DNA from: Primulina eburnea
Lineage: Eukaryota > Streptophyta > Magnoliopsida > Lamiales > Gesneriaceae
Direction of reading: 5' to 3'
Length of the DNA: 64,000 nt
Assembly (NCBI RefSeq): GCF_022965805.1
Contig: NC_133106.1
Location: forward strand, 32,291,913 to 32,355,912
Part shown: one piece after another, positions 48,801-56,300 of the stretch
Layout of the letters: each line of letters opens with the position of its first letter
Numbering within the stretch: the first letter of the stretch is position 1
Made by a program: the position numbers and the translations under genes
Notes under the pieces: generated by a model
Told to the model about the DNA's origin: nothing
The model's input: only the letters and a program-made list of their open reading frames with translations
The model's database searches: none

Positions 48801-51595
48801 GAAGACCATACTACCACTAGGAACAAAGGATAGGGAGCTGGGCAAATGGTCTCCCAACTGGGAGGGACCATTCAAGGTACATAAGGTGTTAGACGGAAAT
48901 GCATATTGGCTATCAAACATAGATGGCCATCCACACAAAAGATGCATAAACGGCAAGTATCTCAAGCCCTATTTTCCGAGTATGAGGGAAGAAGTAGGAA
49001 GAGCTTGCGAGTAAAGCAATCACGAAGGCTAATCTTCAGTGGGGAGTTGGCATTCTTCAGTGGAGAGTTAGCATTCTTCTGTGGGGAGTTGGCCTTCGGG
49101 GCCACTTGTGTATATATTAAGTTTCTGATTTCAAGGTGTCATGTGATGTAGGCCTTAGGGCCACTGAAATAAATATATTTTGTTTTTGATTCAACAATAA
49201 AATCGATCGGGGAGAGTGGGACAATAAGCCACCTTCATTCATTATGTTGAAGGTCCATTATTTCACTAGGGAGTCGGCCTTATGGCCACTTATTTCCAAT
49301 GTTTTTATTGTACCAAAAATCATGGTGGAATAGACCATACTGCCATTATAAATTGGTTGTTTGCATGTGCAGTAACAGATTCATAAAGTAGGCCTTGAGG
49401 CCACTTAGAATATGGGAGGAAAGGAACACAACGAGCGGGGAGTTGGGATCACCGAACGGAATAATGAGTAATAAAAGAAGAACTGAAGAGGACAAAGGCA
49501 ATATGTAAACCCCAAGAGGACCCAGAAGTTGACTTTGGAAGAAAAATAGGCTGACCAGCCATTTTTGTATGTTCTAGCTTCATGTTCATGTTGTACGATT
49601 TTATTTGAAGTAGGCCTTAGGGCCACTAATGTAAATATTTGTTGGTTATGATTCAAAAATGACAACGATCGATTAAAGTTGGCCAGTAGGCCACTTTTAT
49701 CGTACTGGATCCATTGTGTTTCGATAGCCAATGAAGGGAGAGAATAATCTCGAGTGGGGAATTTTAAGCCAACATATGGTTTTGATTGAAGCTATTGAAA
49801 ATGAGTTGGGTTAAGTGAATTAAGAACGAATAGAAACTCCTTCCCAACATCCAATACACAACACCCCATACAAATCCACCTTCGTACCACACCCATCACC
49901 CAACAACCACAACACCAAACCAACAATCAACAGATAAGAAGCGGAGCCACCGCATGCAAGAACAGTAAGTAAACGTGTATGCGGGAAAGGGGTCCAACTG
50001 AAGTGCAAATGCATATACGTGTATGCGGGAAAGGGATCCGACTGAAGTGCAATGCATAATGTTAGGAGCGAGGGAATCATCTTGAGTGGATGCAACACAT
50101 AAGAGCATATAAGAGCACATAATAGTCGAGAAATACCTGTGTCAAGAAACCTCAAATGACACAAATGCTTAAGTGTCAAATGCACCAGGGAGCTGAGGCC
50201 AACACATGGCCAATCTCAATCCAGTGATACCTGTTATGAGTAAACATGCCAACACTATTAAAAAAAATGAGAGTGGGGAGTTGATGCCCAAGAAAGAGTA
50301 AGGAGTTGAATGAATCCCAAATCCAAGAAGGAATGGAAGCTAAAGAAGCAGACATGCAATACAAGGAAATGCTTGTGGATTTCATTTGGGCAAATTCACA
50401 AACACCATTAAGACGTGATGATGATCAAATTAAGTATTAGTTGACTTGGCTACCGAATGGGAAATCGACGACCCAGAGATGGCGAGGAAGGGATTAAGAC
50501 CAGTGGCGGAGCCGGCGAACGCAATGGGCAACGAGACAGAAACAGTAGCCGGAGCAGAAATGGCGCCCGCAGCGATGGATGCGGAAGGATTCGCCGGAGG
50601 TGGATCGTGAGCCATAAAACGACTGTGGGCAGCAGTAGAGAACAATCGACAGCAAAGAACGGCTGGAAAGAGCTTGAGAGCCGCCACGGTTGAGGTGTAG
50701 GATTGGCGGAGCGACGGGCTTCCACAGTGGCAGCGGGGAGTAATCGGATGAGGGCAGCGAGAAGGAAGAAGTGAAGAAAGCGGATTACAGATTTTGAATT
50801 TGAAAAGGAGTCTGCTGTTAAAAACCCAAGTGTGAATTGGGCCCAATCCAAAATCACAAGCCCATGACAAGAGAAAATGCTTACGGGCCGCTCCGACAAA
50901 CAAGTTGGAATTGGGCTACATACAAGCATTTTGGCCCACGGGCCAATGCTTGCGGGGGGCAATTGTTTGGGCTAAAAATAATTAATTATGAAAGCCCAAT
51001 TAAATTATAAAAGCCCAATTAAATTATAAAAGCCCATAACAGATCAATTCAATTCTTATCGAATTAAACCGAGTACAACGTGGGAGGAAAGAAATGGAAA
51101 TCGTGCGAAGGTAGTGGGAAAAATCATGGGCTCATGGGGGAGTGGAAGAAACTACCTTTCAAAGCGAAGAAAAAGAAGGGATCGGCAAACACTGAGAACT
51201 TCTACTCAACAACTCAACACAGACAAACTCTGCAAATATTCTCTGCAAATTTCCAGTCTTCAAGCATTATTTTTCAAGCTTTTCAATAGTTGTTCTAGCA
51301 TTCACGTTTTAGATTTCAGCAACAAATTATTATATTTTTCATGTCTTTGATGAATTCCTACAGTTTTGTAAATGCAAAATCATGTCAGGGGTTTATTTCC
51401 ATCACTTTCCAATAGTTTTCTTAATTTTGGCATCGCATATGTTTTAGGAGATTAGAACCAACGATCAAATTTAGAATTTACCGTCGTTTGATTTTAGAAG
51501 TTAGATTTTTACCATTTTCACACAAATCGGTGCACTTCGCACCTGGCACGCCCGCAACACCAAATATTGTGCAAACAAAGGATTTATTCATAAAA

Positions 51596-51665
<70 letters not shown>

Positions 51666-51900
51666 TTTTGTAGGGTAATGGCACTATATATAATTATGCA
51701 TTTTGTAGGGTAATGGCACTAATTAATTCTAACCATTTGATGGCATGCACGTAGGAAGAGCTTCAGTTGGCACTTTGTGGAACTTCCCATGGTCAGAACA
51801 TCTTTTTGGACAGGGTAATTACAACCTTAATCCTCGTTTTAATTATCTGTCGCAATTATTACATCCATTCATAGAAGCGCCTGTTTTCGATTTCACGTCT

Positions 51901-51984
<84 letters not shown>

Positions 51985-52964
51985 TTTTAAATGTTGCACG
52001 TGCACACCTATGTAAGTATCACTGAAGTGCTACTTGCGTATTAGATATGATGAAATATATCAAAACTGTATAAATGTAATACACGTTACATATATGTATA
52101 TGTGTGTGTATCCATATTAGAAAAGTATAATTATTTATGTATTGCTAATTGCTGTGAATTGGATGGAGTTAATATTTCTGATCACAGGTTTTTGATCTAT
52201 TCGACGAAAAGAGGAATGGTGTGATTGAATTCGAAGAATTTGTCCATGCTCTCAATATATTCCATCCCCATGGTCCTATGGAAAGCAAAATAGACTGTAA
52301 GAATAGTACGATGATCATCATTGTCATAATTCGGAAAGAAGATGAGACGAATCCGAAAGTATAATGTTTTGAAGTCTTTCTTGTTTTGCAGTCGCCTTCA
52401 GGTTTTACGACCTGAGACAAACAGGGTACATCGAGCCAGAAGAGGTGTGATTTAGCTATGTATGATAACATTTCTACCCTTAGCATACATATTTTCTTGA
52501 TTTTTGCATGACCAGGTGAAGCAACTGGTGATCGCAATGTTGGAAGAATCTGACATGGTGCTTTCTGATGAATTCCTTGAGGAGATAGTTGGCAATGTAT
52601 GGTATATGATCATAAAGATATTAATTTTAATTGTATATTTCCAAGTTCCTTGGATTATCGAGGAATTGTGATTTCTGTGGCAGACTTTTGCCGATGCCGA
52701 CGCGGATAAAGACGGTAAAATTGGTAAAGAGGATTGGGAGGCTTTTGTTACAAGGCATCCATCTCTTCTGAAGAACATGACTCTACCTTATCTTAAGTAT
52801 GCAGCTACTTTCATAAATTCAATCTCTTTTTTTTTTTCCTTGTATAACTAAACTTTTGGTCATTTTCCCATCCCGTCATTGACCCGGCTTGTTGTTCGTC
52901 TTCCAGGAACATCTCTGTTGCTTTCCCTAGTTTCAGTTTTGACACAGGGGTCGTGCACAAATAA
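39445..52964 (+). CDS. CBL10: Calcineurin B-like calcium sensor, CBL10 type, with an 11.8-kb intron 3
   Basis: Nine exons: 39445-39465, 39595-39745, 39855-39937, 51755-51814, 52188-52296, 52392-52444, 52516-52596, 52684-52796 and 52907-52964 (729 nt, 242 aa, all phases agree). The N-terminus has a hydrophobic stretch ([19 protein letters not shown]) followed by GCFECR. This is the CBL10 signature, instead of the MGC acylation motif of CBL1/9. EF-hands: a degenerate first, [12 protein letters not shown] (111-122), [12 protein letters not shown] (148-159) and [12 protein letters not shown] (192-203). The C-terminal FPSF motif, phosphorylated by CIPK partners, is present. In the family, CBL10 recruits CIPK24/SOS2 for salt tolerance. 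Intron 3 (39938-51754) holds a hAT relic and the complete E1 retrotransposon in sense orientation, yet its splice sites and the frame are preserved. The 7-codon first exon is the least certain part. Confidence 0.9.
39783..39830. repeat. (ATT)16 microsatellite in CBL10 intron 2
   Basis: About 16 uninterrupted TAT/ATT units lie inside the short intron 39746-39854, between the donor and the acceptor TTTTGCAG. Confidence 0.95.
40331..40850 (-). pseudogene. hAT transposase C-terminal fragment (TTF-type, hAT dimerisation region)
   Basis: Two minus-strand pieces in different frames are collinear parts of one protein. The first, about 40847-40656, has [18 protein letters not shown]. The second, 40648-40331, has the hAT dimerisation motif [20 protein letters not shown] and [19 protein letters not shown] frameshift separates them near 40,650, and the N-terminal zinc-finger and catalytic parts are absent. 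Plant proteins of this kind are annotated as TTF-type zinc finger with HAT dimerisation domain. Confidence 0.85.
40907..41105. repeat. GCGACGGTT foldback inside the hAT relic
   Basis: An imperfect inverted repeat is built from the word (T)AGCGACGGTTTT and its complement AAAACCGTCGCTA, repeated several times per arm. The centre is a near-perfect hairpin with a CCAC loop: TGTCGCCGAT / ATCGGCGACA (about 41016-41040). It may be a separate foldback element nested in the hAT relic, or an expansion of its subterminal repeats. Confidence 0.8.
41359..41455 (+). other. Decayed relative of the hAT left end
   Basis: The segment beginning CAGGTACAGATATGGGAATT and continuing AGAGTCGTGGTAGACTTGAA resembles the start of the hAT relic (CAGGGACGGATCCAGGAATA, AGAGTTGGGGTGGGCTTGAA), including the following AATATGATAA(A/G)TTATATAT. 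It suggests an older related insertion, truncated on the right. Confidence 0.5.
41550..42163 (+). repeat. E1 5' LTR
   Basis: Starts TGTTTGGGCTAAAAATAATT and ends AATATTGTGCAAACA. Near its start it has a duplicated AAAGCCCAATTAAATTAT unit. Same length as the 3' LTR, with no differences noticed by eye. Confidence 0.95.
42170..42187 (+). promoter_or_regulatory. E1 primer-binding-site candidate
   Basis: TGGCACGCCCGGTGGGAC lies 6 bp after the 5' LTR, where the tRNA primer site belongs, and starts with TGG as expected for pairing with a tRNA 3' CCA end. The same sequence follows the E2 5' LTR. The tRNA identity was not established. Confidence 0.6.
42195..45494 (+). CDS. E1 Gag-protease polyprotein
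   Basis: From the first ATG after the primer site ([14 protein letters not shown]) this is a 1,099-residue frame without interruption. The N-terminal 270 residues are low-complexity and charged. A retrotransposon Gag domain follows at about 275-430 ([40 protein letters not shown]). A Cys/His cluster [14 protein letters not shown] lies near 532-545. The retropepsin-like region is near 905-1000 with [12 protein letters not shown] as active-site motif (DNGS in place of the common DTG/DSG) and ALLGRDWI later. Gag packages the RNA and the protease matures the polyprotein. It ends in TGA overlapping the pol start. Confidence 0.92.
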   Translation: MPPRRKENVNQEGGESLANQEGTQAPQPEQHVVEPQVEEMDLQISTTNDQVSNRVIGELTDTKIEEISLALSKAMADCLKSILCKPSKSLRGEQNTTGKEADQGSNQVHESDQGVGDSRAGDPRRPECTLPNQPERRYTPPHKREETLGGRAQPYPRTHGVGSSKQPVAQVFSVTNPLYQPGAYDDISHMDYPGGDGGFPGGNFGLNAGFQARGANYHHQLPARNLHGIDPEMVREAVQELYGPALKQIGRPEFHKPYPDYIDVNNPYPRGYRVHEFSLFSGEDGQSSMEHIARFTIQCGELANLENFNNLKLRLFPNSLTGTAFAWYASLPRNSVMSWQEMERQFHIQFYRTEPEVCIADLSRVTQKKGESVEYFIDRFKKMKNRCKVFLPETEFVKMAQKGLDFELRKKFQGMEFRDFFELAAKVAEYEELLREESYKKKTAMGSYYQEVEDVALAEIRSAGSCTVPLLKKKPAEPEKNNSSQLPKDMHYTFDTSKTEEIFDFLVKEKFITFPPDHKMPPTEELKGREYCKYHNSYNHATKSCWAFKNILQDRINKGVVKFPNKQESMAVDDDPFPPVALVNVNMTDLRDLLNEKRRRSFAVKDRVIKKYWIPKGQLFEAHGRHSVDGMPIAQQRFPRSVGESAAFRPRDQHFLERPVMEKQWFRGKSSHSHHQRYSNRRNACEFESRRVETRKVSADHGRERRSYEITKGKMIENSGVKPRYVLPARGEFSESWRVAQHKKSPRPPTRTQKRRLLRERAIARREEFAKLKNESKTDVPVSNEPVGSKSKFGRSATEDKFVEDDDDLLSEEDDQARKSINFRVGEFHITVDCATGVVILPEIFKMVEEGNGELIPHESSQKEDQAIKLPEGSSKVIIKEDHRNKPQQVILEKPTPAMTKHIRPLYIKAHLNGKPVSRVLIDNGSAVNVLPVRMLKNLGKNEEDLIPSEVSVAAFTGETTKTIGVLPADVTVGSMSSLCAFFVVNSSANFQALLGRDWIHANQCIPSSMHQLLLFWKGDDVEVVEADGQPFQTSASAVEARYYNGDFGPIKIRSNSKKENPLYMQTPTPSSVLERILKPTVIVPSRPIIQPLIEEIDD
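45487..49014 (+). CDS. E1 Pol: reverse transcriptase, two RNase H domains, integrase
   Basis: 1,175 residues from the ATG at 45487, which overlaps the gag-pro stop by 8 bases in the +1 frame. Domains: reverse transcriptase with [14 protein letters not shown] (about 194) and the catalytic YIDDIV (about 295); Gypsy RNase H ([17 protein letters not shown]); a second RNase H near 587 ([49 protein letters not shown]). The integrase has an HHCC zinc region (about 811, [11 protein letters not shown]) and a DDE core at MDLIGKI, TDQGT and SNGQAEASN. No stop or frameshift was seen. The separate ORF implies frameshifting, reinitiation or a spliced message for expression. Confidence 0.94.
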   Translation: MIDSNQRGKEVAATSIWKAHVQQVLEKLKEEEAWDTYGTEVVQEEEYENDELQVDELLMAPSQLEDGQHEVQDPLEEINLGELENPKVVYVSKLLEEQLKQDLISMLKEYKDCFAWGYDDMPGLDRKLVEHRLPLKEGFKPFQQSSRRMSKEVELKVKEEVEKLLKAKFIKPIRYTEWLSNIVPVMKKNGKVRICIDFRDLNCATPKDVYVMPIPDMLIDSVAKHELLSFMDGFSGYNQIKIAETDTHKTAFRCPGAVGTFEWLVMPFGLKNAGATYQRAMNSIFHDMIGHHIEVYIDDIVVKSKQATDHIEHLRKSFQRMRQHELKLNPLKCAFGVKAGNFLGFLVHQRGVEVDKNKAKAIMEANPPRNKKELQRFLGQVNYLRRFISNLAGKTKEFSQLLKLKDSGEFKWEESHQRAFDVIKRYLSNPPVLMPPRYGMPLKLYISAAHESIGCLLVQNNHEGNEQAIYYLSRFLTPVEVKYSVIEKLCLTLYYACTKLRHYLIQSRVFVVAKTDLIKYMLNRPILSGRIGKWSLALAEFTLTYYPQKSVKGQAIADFLADHPSLDEFIGEQVGFPVCGVGVQPWELKFDGSSTETAAGAGIVITSPRGVKTALSFNLDFPCTNNQAEYEALVIGLEILKDLGARELLISGDSQLVLKQLSGEFKCTSLSLAPYYTAASQLLDDFEEVSLVHVPRQENWEADELAQVASGLKMSPELTHRLVLIQKKNHPSIQQRGIQVDTLNLDVNLAGDWRDDMKMVLESTGKDIPHGLKMRALNYVLVEGDLYRKGLDGLLLRCIGFPEALEIMKQVHEGVCGAHQSGIKMRWLIRRYGYYWPSILKDCIKYARGCQPCQKHGNIQRIPADELHSVVKPWPFKGWAMDLIGKIYPSSSKGHSFILVATDFFTKWVEAVPLKKAEQGDVINFVKENIIHRFGIPESLTTDQGTMFTGSDMREFAEDYGIKLINSSPHYPQSNGQAEASNKVLIKILQKMMEENPRDWPRLLSETLWAYRTSKRTATGVSPFSLTFGHDAVLSLEIMVPSMRVAKQNELSLEHYNEAMIMELEELDELRIQAYNALLLQKQKVARIYNKRVNKKSFHEGEIVWKTILPLGTKDRELGKWSPNWEGPFKVHKVLDGNAYWLSNIDGHPHKRCINGKYLKPYFPSMREEVGRACE
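49015..50950 (+). repeat. E1 non-coding tail with repeated GGCC motifs
   Basis: Between pol and the 3' LTR lie about 1.9 kb without a sense ORF. A short motif, roughly TAGGCCTTAGGGCCACTTA, recurs at about 49092, 49149, 49274, 49390, 49612 and 49681. Its two GGCC words can pair as a small hairpin. GGGGAGTTGG-type words are also frequent. Antisense frames of 157 and 170 codons occur at 50430-50962 without a recognisable domain. Confidence 0.75.
50951..50963 (+). promoter_or_regulatory. E1 polypurine-tract region
   Basis: TGCGGGGGGCAAT abuts the 3' LTR. The G-run is the likely plus-strand primer; it departs from a classical tract because of the CAAT next to the LTR. E2 has the same sequence in the same place. 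Confidence 0.6.
50964..51577 (+). repeat. E1 3' LTR
   Basis: 614 bp, beginning TGTTTGGGC and ending GCAAACA, followed by the AAGGA target duplication. Short frames inside it translate the same as those in the 5' LTR. Confidence 0.95.
51596..51720. repeat. (AT)n microsatellite and a 34-bp tandem duplication
   Basis: About 31 AT units (to 51662) begin 20 bp after the E1 target duplication. They are followed by two copies of ATGCATTTTGTAGGGTAATG plus GCACTA (from 51661 and 51695). All lie within CBL10 intron 3, just before exon 4. Confidence 0.9.
51901..51981. repeat. (CA)n(TA)n microsatellite in CBL10 intron 4
   Basis: About 12 CA units run directly into about 28 TA units between the exons at 51755-51814 and 52188-52296. 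Confidence 0.95.
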
Positions 52965-53381
52965 AGTTCTTGGATCAAACTCTGACGGGTGAAATCTTCC
53001 TCCAGGAAGTTGCAGAAATCAAGATTTTGAGGAGTCCCATTATACGGAGTCGATCTGCATCACATAGTTTGCATTTCATAAATGATAACTTTTGGTTTGT
53101 TGGAGTTATGGGAACATTTCGATACAATCTCTACATTTACTAAATATCCTGTAATTAATCTGATGCAGGGAAGATGTAAAATAAGTATGCGGCTTCTCCG
53201 ACTCCATTCTCGATACTTTGATCGGGGCAGCATAATTAACCAACTACTAATCACTTGCTTTTCTCGATAACCAACGTTCTCAGACCAATTTACACATGTA
53301 AATATCCCATGAAATCACATACACAAAACTATACAATGAGGTTTTCTTTCACATAATTTGATTGCCGAATACAGATCACAT

Positions 53382-56300
53382 TCAAAGACTCGAGGATTCA
53401 CCACAAAATGCATCAGGCTCAAACGATCTCGCAGATTCCTCATTGTAAACTCCAGGTATGGCTCTACCTCCAGGTTCCTCGGACGCTATATTTGAATACT
53501 TTTGGCCGCTCTCGAAATCGAAAAGGAATACCATACATATATACAATGAGACTCCAAGAACCAAAAGGGTGTTCTTTAGTCTACCTAGGACAGGCTTCAC
53601 CTGTTCAAAAATTGAGCTGGTCTATGTAAATATAAAAATATTTGTGGTTCAACTCATACAATCTGTAAAGCCATTGAATGAAGGGCTTACAGAAAATGAT
53701 CCTAGCAGACGATCCCGTGCCAAAACTTCTGCTGTTTTAACCCATATCTGTTCATTTTAATAACCCTGGATCAAATCCATTCTTCCACTAAATTCACCAA
53801 AAATTATATCATTTAGCCTTCCATGCCACCATGCCAAATTGGTTAATGTCAAATACCAATCAATTTGTTTGGGCTAAAAATAATTTAATTACAAGCCCAA
53901 GTTAATTCTGAAGCCCAATTAAATAAGCCCATAACAGACTAATTCTTAATCGATTCAAAACTGATCACTGAGCGCGGAAGAGAAAAAGAACGTGGGAGGA
54001 TAGGTAGAAATCGTGGCATTAATGGAGCAGATAGTGGAGATCATGGGGGAGTGGAGAAAGAGGACACAGCGGCTAGGAAGAAAAAGGAGATCGGCAACAC
54101 AACACAACACAACTCAACTCTACAGACAAATCTGCAAAAGCTCGGCTAACACAACGAGAGGGACACACAACACAACTCAACTCTACAGACAAATCTGCAA
54201 AAGCTCTCTGCTAAAATTCCAATATTCAAGCAATAGTTTTTCAAGCTTTCCAGCAAATTTCTAGCAATTTACGTCTTCTCGTTTTAGATTTCATCAACTC
54301 GATTTGTTATATTTTTATGTCTTGTAAATTCCTACGGTTTATTGAAAATATAAACAATGTCAGGGGTTTATTCTTCAAATTCCAATAGTTTTCTTCATTT
54401 TGGCGTTATAGTTGTTTTAGGAGATTAGAACCGACGGTCAAATTTAGAATTCACTTTCGTTTGTTTTAGAAGTTAGATTTTTATCATTTTCACACAAATC
54501 GGTGCACTTTCGCACCTGGCACGCCCGCAACACCAAATATTGTGCAAACATATTTTTGGCACGCCCGGTGGGACCATCACTATGCCGCCAAGAAGAAAGG
54601 AAAACGTGAATCAGGAGGGTGGGGAGTCTCTGGCGAATCAAGAGGGAACTCAAGCGCCTCAGCCAGAACAACACGTTGTTGAACCACAGGTTGAAGAAAT
54701 GGATCTACAGATTTCTACTACTAATGACCAAGTCTCAAACAGGGTGATTGGAGAACTGACTGATACAAAGATTGAGGAAATCTCACTGGCATTATCTAAG
54801 GCGATGGCTGACTGTTTGAAATCCATTTTGTGTAAGCCGAGTAAGTCCCTTCGAGGAGAGCAAAATACTACTGGCAAAGAGGCTGACCAAGGAAGCAAAC
54901 AAGTCCAGGGAAGTAATCAATTCACTGAACTCGACCAGGGAGTGGGACATTCAAAGGCTGGCGATGCTCGCCGCCCAGAGTTCGCACCCCCAAACCAACA
55001 GGAAGAAAGGTACACGCCTTCACATAACAGGGAGGAAACTTTAGGTGGAAGAGTTCGGCCATATCCACGTACAGATGGAGTGGGGAGTTCGAAACAACCT
55101 GTTAACCAAGTCCATGCGATTACTAATCCTTTGTATCAACCAAGAATGGATGATGATATACCACACTTGGGTTATCAGGGAGTTGATGGAAGTTTTCAAG
55201 GATGGAATGCTGGTTACAGTACAGGGGCTCAGACTCGGGGGGCAAACTATTATCACCATCTGCTCCCCAACAGAAATGCAGCAGTGATCGATCATGATGT
55301 GGTGAGAGAAACTGTTCAAGAGCTATATGGGCCGGCCTTGAGACAAATTGGCCGCCCAAAATTTCTCAAGCCATACCCCGACTACGTAGATGTCAACAAT
55401 CCATTTCCCAAAGGTTACAAGGTACCAGATTTCAGCCTATTTTCTGGAGAAAATAGTCAATCTAGCCTTGAACACATTGCAAGGTTCACTATAAGGTGTG
55501 GGGAGCTGGAAAACTTGGAAAACTTTACTAATTTGAAGCTGAGATTGTTCCCAAATACCCTTACTGGCACAGCATTTTCTTGGTATGCCACACTTCCCCG
55601 AAACTCAATCTTAAGTTGGCGAGATATGGAGAAGAAATTCCATACTCAGTTTTACCGAACTGAGCATGAGGTGTGCATCGCTGATTTGTCAAGGATGTCT
55701 CAGAAGAAAGAAGAAACAATTGATATGTTCATTGATAGGTTTAAGAAAACAAAGAACATGTGCAAGGTGTTTCTGCCAGAGACTGAGTTTGTCAAAATAG
55801 CCCAAAAGGGGCTAGACTTTGAGCTCCAGAAGAAGTTTCAAGGTATGGAATTCAGAGATTTTTTTGAACTTGCAGCAAAGGTTGGGGAGTACGAGGAACT
55901 ATTGACAGAGGAGTCGGCTAAGAAGAAAACAACAGTGAGCTCTTATTACCAAGAGGTAGAAGAGATTTCCCTGGCCGAGATTCGATCGAACGGCTCGTGC
56001 ATAGTCCCTTTACTCAAGAGAAAATCCACAGAGTCAGATAGGAAGAGCACCACCCAACCTCCTAAGGACATGCAGTACACATTTGATGTTTCCAAGACAG
56101 ACGACATATTTGATTTTTTGGTTAAAGAAAAATTCATCACTTTTCCACCCGATCATCAAATGCCTGCTAAAGACGATTTGAAAAGTCAAGAATACTGTAA
56201 ATATCATGACTCATATAATCATTCCACTAAATTGTGTTGGGCTTTCAAAAATATTTTGCAGGACAGAATTAACCATGGAATCTTGAAGTTCCCTAACAAA

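Larger units (their letters stand above)
41550..51577 (+). mobile_element. E1: complete Ty3/Gypsy LTR retrotransposon, Tat type
   Basis: The element is 10,028 bp, bounded by 614-bp LTRs (41550-42163 and 50964-51577) that start TG and end CA. It is flanked by the target duplication AAGGA (41545-41549 and 51578-51582). Order: LTR, primer-binding region, gag-pro ORF, pol ORF (reverse transcriptase, RNase H, second RNase H, integrase), long non-coding tail, polypurine tract, LTR. The second RNase H domain and the long 3' non-coding region point to the Tat lineage (Retand/Ogre-like) and away from chromoviruses. Both ORFs are open and the LTRs look identical, so the insertion is young and may be competent. 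It lies in CBL10 intron 3 in the sense direction. Confidence 0.96.

Noticed and set aside
50430..50962. Idea that E1 captured a host gene in its tail
   Set aside because: No plant protein family was recognised on either strand, and E2 shows no conserved frame there.
51478..51684. ORF rich in Tyr-Ile repeats over the (AT)n run
   Set aside because: Pure translation of an AT microsatellite; the same applies to frames at 51745-51990 and 62291-62509.
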